Source of the DNA: Quillaja saponaria
Taxonomy: Eukaryota; Streptophyta; Magnoliopsida; Fabales; Quillajaceae
Length of the DNA stretch: 64,000 nt
Direction of reading: 5' to 3'
Assembly (NCBI GenBank): GCA_029379385.1
Contig: CM055607.1
Location: 12,400,001 to 12,464,000, forward strand
Shown here: positions 12,588-25,578 of the stretch, one piece after another
How positions within the stretch are numbered: the stretch's first letter is position 1
Layout of the letters: every line of letters begins with the position of its first letter
Notes under the pieces: model-generated
The model's input: only the letters and a program-made list of their open reading frames with translations
Databases searched by the model: none
What the model was told of the DNA's origin: nothing
Translations under genes and position numbers: made by a program

Positions 12588-15500
12588 CTAGGATTCCTTG
12601 GTTCTATGTTCACTAGTTTGGAGCAGTATGGAACCACCAGAACTCTGTAAACTGACATTTCTGGTATGCGGCAATGCTGGCTCCGCAAAATGTTGTTGTT
12701 TGAAGACTGGCTTTTCAATGGCACGGTTTTTGTGGCATGAAATGTCACTTTGACAGAAGCTATCCAAATCAACACTTGGCAAGGTTAACTCACTATTTCC
12801 TTGAGTTTCTAATGAGCTCAGCTGCTGCGGAAAGCAGTTCTGAATATTTGGATCATAGTCAATTGGAATTGAATCAGTAAGAGTTTTAATAGCAAATTCG
12901 ATACAGGGATCCATCCATAAAGCTCTGAAAGGCAATTCGAGAGAGGATCCTGAGTTCTCATTAACCATTTCAACATTTTCAACTTTTCCAGCACTTTCTT
13001 CTGTGATAGCAAGGCTTTCTGGAGGCAGAAGTGCAGTGCATCCTTGTTTCTCATCAATGTTATTCTTCCCTTTAACTTTCTTGCCATGTTCTTCGGCAGC
13101 AGACAAGTTTCCAGATTGCTTGCTATCGCTTGATTCAGATGACACTAAAGAATTCTTGGAGGTCTCAAAATTCATTCCAGTAAGAGTTTGTATTGCAAAT
13201 GCGATGCATGGATCTGTTAATAGTTCCCCAAGAGGCAAATCAAGGGAGTAATCTGGTTTCTTGTCAGACTTCTCTTCAATTTCAACATTTGTCACATGCA
13301 CTGGAAGATTAACTCGATTATCTGGTGGCAATATATATTTGCATCCTTCATCTTTGTCACTTCTATTCTCTTCTATAAACTTTCCAGCAAGTTTTACAGG
13401 AGTAGCCAAATCCCTACATGAATTCTTGATCATACTTGACATTGGTGATCCTAAATTGCTTTGACAACTACCAAAGGTGGATTTTGTTTCTGAATTTCTG
13501 CCAAGTACATCAATCTGTAGGGACGCCCTATGAAATAACCTATCATTGGAACTATAATCATCTGTACTGGGTACTCCTTCACCTGAATGTATAACTAAAG
13601 CTTGAAGTTCTCGTTTACTTGATTTCAGTTCTGGCACTGGATCAGGCTCAAGTCCAGCAAGTCGTCTTGAAGCACGACGAGGCAAGTTGGTTTCTTTTTT
13701 GTGCTTGAATTTGCGTTGGCCATGTCGAGCCTTTTCACTTTCATGGAATATCAGTGCACTTTCTGGAAGCTTCTCCCCTGGGGAAGCTCCAACTGCAGGA
13801 ACTGAAACAAAATTATACTTAGTAAAATCAACATTTCATTCTATTTTTGCCTACTCTTCAACTTTTGGCAGAAGTGAGTGGCTTAATTCAGTGCCAGCCC
13901 CTCCTGCAGCATGCATGAAATGAATTCATATCCAATTCAAGATCTTGAAGTAGCCATGTGGAGTAAGGAAAACCATGGCAACCAAAGGGATCAAAAATAG
14001 AATTGATGACACGATTTTATCTCAAGTTAAATACCCCAGAAAACAGAACCAAACCCCATGAAGAGCAATAACCTATCTTAATTTCCAGGAAGTACACAGG
14101 AATCAATATATGGGAAGAGAAACTTCCATGAATCTATATGACAGCTCAGTCCTACTTTCTATATGTTTTACATCTCATTCTCATGATAAACATCAAGGGC
14201 TTTTGTCATCCCCACCAAACAGGAAAATTTTAAGAGTCAAGAGTATAATCGCTTATGAAAGTTAAAAGAAAAAGATAGGCAAAATAAGTTTAGAACAAAA
14301 CATAACAAATACAAAGAAAATAATGGCATATAGTTGCAATTATTAGGTGGATCTCAGAACTATATTCTGGACTTCTGGCTGGAAATATGTTCAGAGAGGT
14401 ACATACATTCTCTTACACAAGCAGAATCCAGAATCAGATTTCCATTTAATGTCCGATCCATGTTTGAGCTCTGGCCAAAGAAAATCTGTCTCCTTGCTCT
14501 GCTAACTGCTGATTTTGGTTTCTTGGCTATACTCGGTGACTAAGAAAAGAAACAGAAAACAAGAGAACAAGAAAACTTGAAATCTTGGTCATTGGTAGCT
14601 TTAACTACACACTATGGTAATGGGAAAGTATTCAAAAGATGCATTACTTACAAGTGCTGTTTCAGGCTTTGATTTAAAGTGACCGAAATAAATGCCGACT
14701 TAATTGTTTTATATACACACGCCAGAGCTAATGTACATTAAAACATATTTAGACTATAATGATAGGATGATGGTATTTACTCCTTCCATCCCAATTTACG
14801 TGTACTGTTTTGGGAGTTGCCTTTTTTAGTAATCCAATTTCCATTTATACCCTTATAAGTTTATTTGAAAGGGCAATTCTAGGAAAATAACGGTCTTTTT
14901 TGAAGATACAACACCTTTATCAATAAAATAAGAAACCTTCTTGAGCATTGAAAGTCAAACAGGAAACATAAATGGGATGGAGGGAGTATTATCTATAAGA
15001 TGTGCTACATATGGTTTGCAAAATACATAAAAGCAATCACCAATAGTCACAGGGGTGTTCATTTGAATTTAAAAGCTGTTAAATGATGTTTTCTCTTGGA
15101 TTACAAGAACCATGAAACAGAAATGATCAAATGGCATGATAAAATAAATCTTGCAGAGGCCTATCTTCCTAGTGAACGGACTTTATTCTTCACACTGAAA
15201 ACTGACGGTGTTCCTGGGAAGATGGCATTGATAGTTTTAAGCTTTTGTAACTACTAGGCACTAATTTATCTGAGATGCCATTGGTGCTTTGGATGGATAC
15301 GATGGCAAAAGAATAGCCAGTAAAAGAAGGTCACAAACTAATGTAACCCCACCACATTTCATATAAATGTAGTTCTGAAGGGTCCTAGTGCAGACTATTT
15401 AGTAAGGTTCAAATTCCACTTTCAATGTATTTATGGAAGCACATGTAAAGAATCTGAGAGGCTTCAAGAAACTTAATTAGTTAGCGGCAAGCCATCTTCC

Positions 15501-17694
15501 TCAGAGGATTGCAGCTTCAACAAGGCAATGTTCAGAACACTAAAATGTGATTAACACACTTGGGAATTTTATAGATACTTGTTAGGCCACACTTACAAAG
15601 AACTTATCATCTTCTAACTCCACATCACTGCTCCGTTTGTCCTTTGGCTTCAATGCAAGCCTTCCAAGCTCCCCAGTTTCAAGATAGCGAAGAGTATCTT
15701 TCATAGAGCAGAATACATATCCACTTAGAGGATCAGTGTAGAACTGCAGGGATGCATAACAATAGAATTATTATCAACTCTTCCAATATATGAGAAAACA
15801 ATAAGAGTGCTAATGATGCAAAGAAACAAATATTGGAACCAGTGAGATTTGAATGGAGCTTAAACTAATTTGCAGAAGCCTATCTTTCCTCCCTAAAGGG
15901 ATGTATGAAGACAATTTTCTGGAGAAAGATGTAAGGTATTGAGTACCGGTCTCTTCTAACAGTAATGCACTTCTTAGCTACTCTGACATTTTTTATTCAT
16001 CCTATAGGTAATCCTTCTCCAATACCCTCCTCAACTACCATCTACATAGCTTGAATAACCAAAGTGTTCTCACGTAAGTTAATGAAATAGCAAAACATGG
16101 ATATATAAAAGAAAATCATCAGCAGATTCAGTTGACAGACATGTTGGTTATTCTCTTGTGACGACCTTTGTTCGTCTGGTTACTGAGATAGCATGAAACC
16201 TCTGCATGGAGTTGAATCTAAGTCTACTTGAGGGCGAAAAATATTATTTCAGTAAGTTCGAATTGTCATAAGATTCCAATTTCATTATCTTGTGCGATTA
16301 GAGTTCTTATCACCTTTAAAAATATTGTTCTTGGTTAAGTTCTTCATAAATTGAATGTTAAGTGATGCTTAAAGTCAAACAGCTTATGCATACTAGTTTT
16401 TTGCCCAATAGTCATAAAAAAGTAAATGCCATTGATATGGAAATAACTATGTTCACCTGAATTAAGCATAGAAATGGTAAAAATCTTCCACAAATGAGTG
16501 CAAAAAATTTCTCAAAATTCTTTTTCTACCTGTTGTTCCTTTGGAAAGTACAACAGGATTGAAGAAAAACTGTATTGAAACCAAATTCTCATCAACTACC
16601 ACCTATCATGTGCCAAAATTGCTACTCTGATCAATGTACAATGTAAAACTCTGATATCCAATAACAATAGCAAGAGTGTTTCTAGATAATACACTAGAAA
16701 AAGATGAAACAAGGAGTCTCACTTTCCTAGAGCGTTATAGAATTCCTTGGGTATTCACCTTAATTTCTACTTTCCACAAAACAATATCTTGGAAAGAGAG
16801 ATTGGGGGAGAATTCTTTCTATAGTCAGCCCACATTTAACTTCAACAATTCAATAAATAAATAAAAACATAAACCACCAGATTTGGAAACTTATGGAAGG
16901 ACCTTATATTGCATATTAATCTTCCACATTGTTGTGCCAGCCAGTCAGATATCTTGTGTCCCTGAACATCTAACACTACAAGATATATGAAAAATACTTG
17001 GGATTCATATCTTCTTCTATAAATTAGAATGCCAATTAGCCAGACAAGGAAGGGTACCACAGGATCTTCTTCCTATATACCATCTGCTAACTTCAGGTAA
17101 TCAAGAGTATTAGTAGCATCATAATTAGCAATTGTTTTCCTCTATTTATTTCCCATTAAACAGAACACAGCCAAAGTTTCATCCATATGTAAAATTTTCT
17201 AGTTTTTCTAGAACTATAGCCCAAAGGGTCCATACAAAACATGCAACTCATAAATACTCATGTGCAAGGCTACAATACATCAAACTTAAACCCTCTTATC
17301 TTATACTCTACATGCAGCTTGTAACCATCACACTTCTGCTTCAGTATTTCCACAAGAAGTATAAAAACATTTCACAGGAACCCCAACATGAAAAAGAAAT
17401 AGAAAATGAAAAACAGAGAAAACCAGAAAACCACCCAAGACCCTGAAGCTTTGATTATTGTAGGACATTTAACAAACTGACTAAATTGCTTTTCTTGCTT
17501 TGTAATAGTAAAATTACAATCAAGCGTCAACCTGGGTAAGAGATCTTACATTTCTGAGGCTATAAAGAATAAGTAGAAAATTAAAAATGACTTAATTAAT
17601 AAATAATTACCTTGTCCCTTTTACCATTCTTTCTCACTCTCAGTTCCACAGTCCAACCAGGGGGCAACCACCCGTCGGAGTTCTTTTCTGTCAT
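12588..17694 (-). CDS. MBD13: MBD13-like methyl-CpG-binding domain protein
   Basis: Nuclear protein with one methyl-CpG-binding domain, expected to bind DNA or chromatin; the Arabidopsis MBD13 clade is little characterised. Exons on the minus strand are 17694-17611, 15743-15597, 14539-14419 and 13801-12588, joining in phase to 521 aa. The MBD spans about residues 8-60 and is split by intron 1: W-LPPGWTVELRVRKNGKRDK then FYTDPLSGYVFCSMKDTLRYL. After it come basic stretches (AKKPKS, SRARRQ, HGQRKFKHKK) and LPRRASRRLAGLEPDP near 157-172. The C-terminal half carries two copies of a motif of about 24 residues (SLDLPLGELLTDPCIAFAIQ at 303-322 and SLELPFRALWMDPCIEFAIK at 404-423). One caution: the donor of exon 3 (T before GTGTAAG) was chosen because it alone keeps the frame. 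A Stowaway MITE lies in intron 2. Confidence 0.88.
14780..14986. mobile_element. Stowaway-type MITE in MBD13-like intron 2
   Basis: This 207-bp element begins CTCCTTCCATCCCAATTTA and ends with the near-complement AAATGGGATGGAGGGAG. It is flanked by TA on both sides (14778-14779 and 14987-14988). The terminal sequence and TA target duplication are those of plant Tc1/mariner-derived Stowaway elements. Confidence 0.92.
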
Positions 17695-19928
17695 TTCTCT
17701 GGGGTTTCAAGTTTCCGGCAAAGAAGTTCAGTCTTTCCCTAACTCTCTCTCTCCGTCTTCTTTTATGTCTCCGAGTCAAGGCCTCTAAAATGGAGCATTC
17801 AGACAAAAGGTAAACTTCCGAACAAGAACCACGTGGTGCCAAACTCAACTGTTGCATTATGGTATTTTATTTTTATTTTTATTTTTCTTTTTTGCTAAGA
17901 TTGCATAATGGTATGTTTATTCTGCTATTTTTTGGGGCAAGATTTCTGCTTCATAGGGTTGTACCTTGTTGAACAAAACTACCCTCCAAGTTTAACAGAA
18001 AAAGACCCATCTGTCCTCACTATGTGTTATACAAATTGGATAATCCAATTACACACCCTAAATTAATAAATAAATAAATAAATAAATATAAAACGATGGT
18101 GATTTAAACAAATTGATAGGTCTCTAACTGAAAATACAATTAGGGTTTCAATCAATCAATTTTGAGTTTTGTTCTAATGTAAAATTAATATGTATTTGAT
18201 GTTTACTTAAAGCTAAAATTACATTTTTTTTTATGAGTATTTTAAGGAATTTATACGTGGCTCCTAAAATTCCTACTCTATTATTTTATCTTTACTCTTT
18301 CAAGAAGGCTTATGACGAATCTTAGAAATGAATTGAGAAACCTTGTGCAACTCAAACACCAAGAGAACATTTTAATGTTTGGACAAATTTAGCACACCAA
18401 TGCATCACTTCCTTTTTTTTACTAGATTTATATCGATTGAGCTACTTGCACTGAAAAGTTTATATTTTTTGGCCTCAGTATGTTTTCCCAAACCATACCC
18501 ACACAATTTTATTTTATTTTTTTCTTACATGGGAAGACCTGCACTGCAGGACATCATTTATCCATGAATCATGATTTGCTTCACAGGCCTCCTTCCATTA
18601 GGAAAAATTACTGTTAAGAATTAAAATTATGGGGAGAATTACAACTTCAATTTAAATTTTAAAATAATTGACATTAATAAAAATTATAATTTAAAATTAG
18701 TGAAATTCAACTCATCTAACACCCCAATGGAGGTCAACTACTATTGTTAATTACTTCTCATCATCTCAAATCCTTCACTATCATACATTCCCACTAGCAT
18801 CTTCATCCTTTATTTCACTTTCACAATTTCCACTCCTTGATTAACCAAAATGGCCGAACAATCCCCAACTAAAACATCCACCTGAATTTCTAAGTAGAAG
18901 CTTTTATCCTTCCTAACACTTCAACCCAGATCACTAAAAATCATTACAGAACACCAATTCAAGCAATGATGTTAGTTTTGGTAACCAATCCCACTAAATC
19001 CAGTTGTTCATTCACTCTCAGTTTTGGCCAAGAATAAAAGTGCAAGACAATGGTTTGGTTAACATCTTCAATTAAGGCATATCAGATTGATGAAATTTCA
19101 TAAAACAGAAATTGAAGACCTACAGTAGAGATAGAGCTGGAAGACAATGACAAGTTACAAAGATAAAGTTAAGTCGAGATTGGGGCGAGGATGTTAAGCC
19201 GAGATTCTGACGATGTTGTCACAGTTCAACTGAAAAACCTGTTTGTGCTTTTGGTGTTTATCTTTGAACAAAACGTGAAGAAAAAAACAAGAATCAAATT
19301 TGAAGGAGGGATATTGTCATAGTTCGACTATACCCACTCAAGTCCAACTATTTCAAACTAAAGGAAAATCTTTCTGCCAATCTTCTCTGTTTACTTTTGC
19401 ACCAGTTTCCACTTACATGTCCTTTCACAGTGGTCCATTGATACCTTATTTTCTAGCAAAAGATAATCGAATTAAATTAAGTTTGTTACGTGCAAGCAAA
19501 GCAAGATCACTTATACTTGTGCTTTGTTGATTCTCTTCAGCTAGATATAAGCCAAAAAACTGGAAGTGTACAAATTCTAATTTAAGTCTGATAATTTGAG
19601 AAAGGAAGCTGCTATGTGCCTCAGCAGGTTGAAGGTCATGATCGTTTTCATATATGATTCTGGTTAGACCCCTCATGTTGAAGGTAACTTCTTGTTACCT
19701 GCCTCACGAAATAACTGAAATGAATGTGCTAATGAATATATACAGCGAATTATAAAATGAAAACACAAGAATCTCATATTAGGCTATAAATGTATCTATA
19801 TTCAAATCTGGAAATTAACTACAGCTTTCCTGAATTTCTGGAAAGATGAAGGAAGAATTTGCTTTATTTTAAGCAAGTCTAATTATTTCATTATGTAACA
19901 GGATATATATAATATATCTAGTTGTTAT
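17695..19928. other. Intergenic region between the MBD13-like start and the CLE gene
   Basis: The part next to 17694 is the promoter and leader of the MBD13-like gene. An AATA-type microsatellite is at about 18060-18088. The rest is AT-rich with only short, compositionally biased open frames. No gene was recognised. Confidence 0.6.
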
Positions 19929-20176
19929 TCAATTATGAATTGGGTTTGGTCCACCTGGAACAACTTTACGCGAAACAATCTGTATCTGCTTGGCCATATT
20001 ATTGCTGAAATCTGCAGTGATATGATTAGCTTCAAGTAGCCTTGTGAATGGAAAAGGAATTCTGGGTATTGTTCTCTGTTCTGTTTCTTCATTAGTAGCC
20101 CAGATGCTCCTGCAACTATAAAGATGGAGTAATGCTAAAATAAGAAAACAGATCCCAAATATAAGTGAACCCCCAT
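19929..20176 (-). CDS. CLE peptide precursor with an apparent one-base frameshift after the start codon
   Basis: Precursor of a secreted CLE signalling peptide, perceived by CLAVATA1/BAM-type receptor kinases. The frame ends Ser-Arg followed by KVVPGGPNPIHN and a stop, which matches the CLE 12-mer consensus (V3 P4 G6 P7 N8 P9 H11) except for Lys in place of Arg at position 1. That frame has no usable ATG at its 5' end. An ATG in Kozak-like context (ACCATGG, A at 20176) lies in the neighbouring frame and is followed by a run of five G. One more G there would give an 82-aa precursor with a textbook signal peptide (MGGSLIFGICFLILALLHLY...), a spacer and a C-terminal CLE box. So either one G is missing from the assembly or the gene is freshly disrupted. 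Single exon, as usual for the family. Confidence 0.75.
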
Positions 20177-21137
20177 GGTTCAAAATGAAGAGGAAAAGGA
20201 GAAGGAAGGAATGGGAAGGCTTGGACAACTTTTTATATATTTATAAAGAATAGGAAGCACAAAGTAGTACGCTGTAAGTGTGAAATCAAATATATAGGGA
20301 AATCAAGCAATAGAATGTAGAGCCAAAACTGACAAACAACCAAATGGGATTGACACGAGTACCCATTTCCTAATCATTGTTAGGTCTACTACAAATAATT
20401 GATCACACATGAATTCAGAAAAAAATAAATTGAAAAAAGCCAAGCATTTGATGGAACAAAGTTGAATCACAGTGATCTGATTATACACATGAAGCAGAGA
20501 CATCTGTAACTGATTATATTAATTGCAGGGTCTAATCAGATTAGTAGTGTGGCATAAATATGTTATTCAGTTAATGTAACGTAGTCTACATTTTGGTCCA
20601 CAACCACTCAATTACAAGTAACGAGTCCCTTTATATTTTGGTGCATATTGTGTACAGCATCGATATCTGATGCTACAAAACTCAATTGGATGAAAATCCA
20701 AGGCTTCCCCGCTTGTTCAGTTAGCCAAACCGTTCGTTGATTACCACGTGATTTGTATGAAAATTCTAAGGGTAATTCTTGGGACCAGGCACCAGGCAGT
20801 GAGTGGCTATAATTGTAATTTGGGACTGTCAGATGCTTCACAGGCTTTTGTAAGGGGCGGTACAAATATTTAGACTGGTGTAGATAATCATAGTTTACCA
20901 CTAAAGGATGAAATTCTAACAGAAACTTGAAAGGACCATTGAACCTCCAGATTACTGAAATTTACCACCACCAATTCATTATTGAACAAACTAGCATTCA
21001 AGTATGAGTGATTATATATATGAGTACCCTAGATATAAAAACTTGTGTTACATGATTCTCATATTACATGCAGCAATGCATGGTCTTAATGTCCTTCCTT
21101 AAATTGCAGATGTGGTGCATGAGTCGCCTGGGAATTA
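20177..21137. other. Spacer between the CLE gene and MSBP
   Basis: It holds the CLE promoter and the probable 3' UTR of the membrane steroid-binding protein gene. A 97-aa open frame on the minus strand (20608-20901) was examined. It has no recognisable domain and is left uncalled. Confidence 0.5.
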
Positions 21138-23564
21138 CTATTCATCTGCAACAGTACTAGACGGAGTTTCATCACTCTTAACAGCTGCATTTTCTGATGG
21201 GCCATCTTCAGCAGGCTTAGCAGCATCGTGGTCAGTAGATTCTGTGGGTTCACCAGTGGATTCCCCATCAGTTACTGGAATTGTCTTCTTCACAGTTCCA
21301 ACTTTAACATACTTGCTCGCAAACTTGAACTCCCAGTCCTGCAAGGCCTCGAGCTCAAATGGGCCAAGACCACAGATATCCCCAGTTAGATCTTTATCTT
21401 CAAAAGACATCTTTGCTAGAGCTCTGCTAGCATCCTTGCCAGCAAAGAGGGCATAAGGTCCACCTGGTCCATAAAACATCCTGCAAGGACAATATTTACA
21501 AATGCAATCATAAGAGATACACTAAGCAACTTGAGAAGAAAGCCTGCAAACTAAAGTGAACAAATCACCCATTAGTAATTTATCACTTAATTCATTGCAG
21601 GACACTCACGATGTGTTGGATCTCTAACGCATATTAATTTAATTACATTTAGAACCTTCCTTACATGCTTTAACAATGAAAAATCAGAAGGAAATCACAA
21701 AATAATGTTAGTAACTTTTTAAGAAAATCACGTAGTTAGTCGTGTTCTGATCATCTAGCATTCCATTTTCTGTCATAGTACTAGTAAATTTCAATGCCCC
21801 AAAAAATATGTGTTAGGAATAGTTGTGGGTTTGATATTGTGTTGAACTGCAGCTAGGACTTCATAAAAGGGTACAACTATGCAAATGGATCAACATGACT
21901 ATTCAGTCTAAGCAAACTCAACTTACAAAAATTCAATGACTACCCTAAAGCATGCTGAATTTCAGCAATAGACATCATGCAAGAATAGCTTTCCTTAGTT
22001 GGAGAACATGATGTCTACATATTTAGGACTGCAGGAAAATGGCATGAAAATTGCTGATGAGTTTACTGTGAGCTTGCTTCAATACAAACACATTGAGATG
22101 GAGAGAGAGAAATTACAGGAGTAGGGAAACTATGGAGGCAACATATCAAAACCACAGTTTTTCAAGGTTTACATCCATATCCTAGCCAAGGTTCCCACTC
22201 TAAAATGCTATCAAATCTGATTAACAATGGCAACCCAAGAATACATTATTACAAGAGCAATAACTCATCCTTCATATGGACTTCAGAAGTTGTCATGCAT
22301 AATGCACCAAATTAACTTGAACCCACAATATCTTGACTCATCTACCTCAAAAAGAAAAAAATAAAAAACAAAGTATAATGCATAACCATAATGGTGAACC
22401 ACAACCTGTGATCTGTAGTTTCATCCAAGAAATAAGAGCTTGTTGCTTATTATTCCTTTTTACATATAGTTACTGCCACTACACTCAATTATCATTGGTT
22501 ATTCCCAATAGCATAGAAGGTTGCACCATAAGGAAAAGCGTGCTCTTATCAGATGCACAGCTTAATTCATTTGTGAACAACTATTTCTAGGGTGATCAAC
22601 CAAATACCCCAACTCAACCAGTTAATCTTCCAACTGTATTAACTTAGAGATGACTCCCACAACATTTTCTGATTCTTGAGTGTAACAAAATAAGCACATC
22701 ACACATATTGACAATTGAATCTACAAGAAATTAGATGACCAAAGAAATGAAACATAATTAAACGACCAATTTGCCCCATTTGTAAGTTAAAGCTTCTTGT
22801 AGCTCAATTTTAATCGACATGATTGGATTCTATGAGTTGAGAAATGCATCCTCCAAGCCACAAACATCAGGACAATAACACAATTATCTCAACATTCACA
22901 AAAGGGATTCAGACAAAAATTACGAAAAGAAAAGGGGATGTAGCAAACTACAAAAAACGATTTTATTTAAAAATAATAATAATAATAAATCAGCTGAAAC
23001 AGTAGCTATTAGTTCGTAAAGGGATCAAAACTATCTCCTACACCCACTCTAAGTGGATTTTTGAGTGAAAAGAGAGATGAGTCAAAGGAATCAGTGTACG
23101 AAAAAATATGTCTCCGTAAATTTCGAAACACTATTTTCAAATACCCCCAGAAGCAAGAACCACCGTTGACCATCAAAAAAGTTACATCAAAACCAGAAAA
23201 CACATAAGCATCCTTTAAATTATACTAAAGCAATGAAAGGGTAAGAGGTAAAAAGGCCATACCTGCTCTGAGAAACATCATAGATCTGGCCCTTGATAGC
23301 CATGAGCAAAGGTTTCTTTGGGTCGGCACCATCATAGGCCTTCAACTCCTCCTCAGATATCTCACCGACTTGAACTGGTGGAGGCAGAGGCTGCATCTCC
23401 TCAAAAGACCTAGGTCTTGGATGATTATCAGACGACCCAAACAACCCCGAAACTAGGTAATAAATGGCCAAAACTAAAGCAAGGACTGTAAAGAAGGTGG
23501 TCGGTGAGAGACCAGTGTATGCTGTGATAGCTTCCTTAAGAGTCTCCCATGGTTGCAGAGCCAT
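21138..23564 (-). CDS. MSBP1: Membrane steroid-binding protein (MAPR family, cytochrome b5-like domain)
   Basis: Membrane-anchored MAPR protein. Arabidopsis MSBP1/2 bind steroids, dampen cell elongation and brassinosteroid signalling, and scaffold lignin P450s at the ER. Two exons on the minus strand, 23564-23263 and 21480-21138, join across a split Arg codon to 214 aa. The ATG sits in AGCCATGGC. A short N-terminal segment precedes a membrane helix (about 21-43, LSPTTFFTVLALVLAIYYLV), then a proline-rich linker. The cytochrome b5-like domain (about 65-165) contains YDGADPKKPLLMAIKGQIYD, MFYGPGGPYALFAGKDASRA and FELEALQDWEFKF. A low-complexity acidic Ser/Thr/Pro tail ends the protein. Order and length match Arabidopsis MSBP1. 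The single intron is 1782 nt. Confidence 0.96.
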
Positions 23565-23900
23565 GGCTTTTACTGAATAATGATGATGTGAGAGAGAGAG
23601 GGGAAGGAAGAAGACTGACAAAAAATATATGAAATTTGAGCAGCCGAGAATTGAGATATATCATCAACTTAAAGTCTTCAGGGTTTTGGACTTAATTAAC
23701 ATTTAACAATTTATAATACTTGTTTTGGGTAAATTGCATTTAACTGGTACCAACTTTGACGAAATTGAACTCCCATACATTTTCTTAACTGCTGTTTAGA
23801 GCATCTGGCTAAATGGGATAGAATATTCTCTTTAACCCAACTCATTAAAACAGTAATCAGTTTTCAAAATACTTAAAAATTCATTTTAACATAGAGTTAA

Positions 23901-24650
23901 GTATTGTTTGAGATCTTAACTTAGTTATTATTTTCAAAATAGTCATGCACTTTTTTTTTATGTGGTTTGAGACATTCAATCAAAATATTAATGATTATAG
24001 TCACTTAAAATAATGACATGACAATTTTTTACAATATCATTAATTTTTTTTTTCTTAATCTAGTTGTTTATTTTATTTTTCAACATTTATTTGGTTGCTC
24101 TACTAATTAAATGTGTAAGATAAATATTAAAGAGTATCGACTAATATAACTTTTTTTTTTCTGTGCATTTACGTTTATTTTTATTATTACCAAATATGAG
24201 ACAAAACTTACAAATTTTATGAAAAAATAAATATTCTTTTATATACTCATAAAATTTTATTTTATGGTGAATAACATCAAAAAAATATATAAAAATAAAA
24301 AAAGATAAGGAAAAAGAAAAACAATTATGTCATTGATATCTTATCTAATATGTATTTTAATTTTTTTGTAAAATAATCAAGTTAAGATAAAAAAAAAGTT
24401 GATACAATTTGATGCTCATTCAATAATGAAATTTGAAAAATAAATAGAAAAATATTGAAAACTAAAAGAATATATATAAAAGAAAGAGAAAAAAAAAACT
24501 ATTAATGCGTAAAAAAAATTAACATGTTACCATTTTGTGGTGACTATACCCATAGATTTTTTATAGTGCCTGATATGATATAAGAAAGGTAAATATTTCA
24601 AATGAATTTTTAAAAAAAATGAGTGTATTTTAAGAAATAACCTCTAAATT
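23901..24650. mobile_element. AT-rich foldback (long-TIR) element, copy 1
   Basis: The left end reads through GTTTGAGA, a GACATTCAATCAAAA block and TATAGTCAC. The right end carries a diverged inverted version starting GTGACTATA. The interior is AT-rich and matches, in inverted orientation, the element at about 38780-39600. No open frame is present. Long inverted ends without coding capacity suggest a non-autonomous, possibly Mutator-like element. Ends are approximate. Confidence 0.55.
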
Positions 24651-24883
24651 GAGATTTTTAAATTATAATTAACTTTTTAGCATATGACTGTGGCACTTCC
24701 ACTGAGTTGAATCACTGAAGTATGCCATTAAAGCCATTGAAGGAACCTTCTTCTTCTTGAAGCCAACGCTGGATAAAGGAGTATGATCAAAATACTTTTA
24801 CTTTATCACATTAAGTTTTTAGGACAGTTGATAACAACTCACTAAGGTTTGGATGTCTATTGTGGGAGCTTTTTCTTATCAAC

Positions 24884-25301
24884 TAGGGCTAGAAACGAGT
24901 TGACTTGGATATTAATATATTCGAGCTCAACTCGAATTAAAAAACTCCAATTCAAGTTTGTGCTTGAACTTGAAATTGAATCACATTCTAAACTTGAGCT
25001 CAGCTCAAAGTGAGCTCAAGTACTCATTTAAAAATTATTTATATTTAATATATCTTAAATTAAATTAAAAAACGAAAATTTATATCCTTTAATATAATTA
25101 ATAATTAAAAATAAAAAATTTAAACGAAGAGCTTTTCAGCCAAATATTTGAAGTTTGATATTTCTCTTGAAAATTTCAACAAACTTAAAATGAATTCTGA
25201 GTTTGATTAATTTTGTTTCGAACTGAATTCGAGTCAAGTAATTGAGGCGTAGGGTCCGAGTCTGAGTGTCCAAGTACTCTGCTCGGTTCCTATTCTACCG
25301 T
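24884..25301. repeat. Interspersed repeat rich in CGAG/GAGCTC motifs (possible hAT-like MITE)
   Basis: It starts GGGCTAGAAACGAG and ends with CTCGGTTCCTATTCTAC, whose complement resembles the start. Internal ACTCGA and GAGCTC repeats are typical of a non-coding repeat seen in many dicot genomes. The class is inferred from memory of such repeats only. Confidence 0.4.
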
Positions 25302-25401
25302 TAGCGTTTACAGCACAAAAATTCAGTAGCTATGGACAAATTATATCGACTTTGGATGTAGTTGGTGAATTGAAAATTGAGTCGAGAGCCATGTAACCCC
25401 C

Positions 25402-25578
25402 TTACCTCTTACCCTTGAGAAACTTGAATGGTTTATGTCTCTCATTGTTTTCTCGTATCTCTGGTTTACTGGTTCTATTATTGAAGGCTTGGCCACCGGA
25501 ACCGTGTGCCTGTGTGGAAACAAGGGTAGAGATAAAAATAAACGAGGATAGAGACAAAAATAAGAAAGCAAAACCCAT
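25402..25578 (-). CDS. Putative small secreted peptide, unrecognised family
   Basis: A 58-aa frame with an ATG at 25578. It has a strong signal peptide (GFAFLFLSLSSFIFISTLVS, then TQA) with a likely cut after TQA, followed by about 35 polar residues ending FKFLKGKR. The mature part has no cysteine; its basic tail resembles small plant signalling precursors, but no CLE, RGF, PSK, CIF or IDA motif is present. The sequence AAGGGTAAGAG at the end also resembles a splice donor, so this could be the first exon of a longer gene. No convincing second exon was found before the repeat at 24884-25301. Confidence 0.35.
   Translation of the reverse strand: MGFAFLFLSLSSFIFISTLVSTQAHGSGGQAFNNRTSKPEIRENNERHKPFKFLKGKR

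Noticed and set aside
17132..17446. 104-aa frame in MBD13-like intron 1
   Set aside because: Low-complexity, intronic, opposite strand.
20608..20901. 97-aa minus-strand frame between CLE and MSBP
   Set aside because: No recognisable domain, no splice or start support, no context; could be chance.
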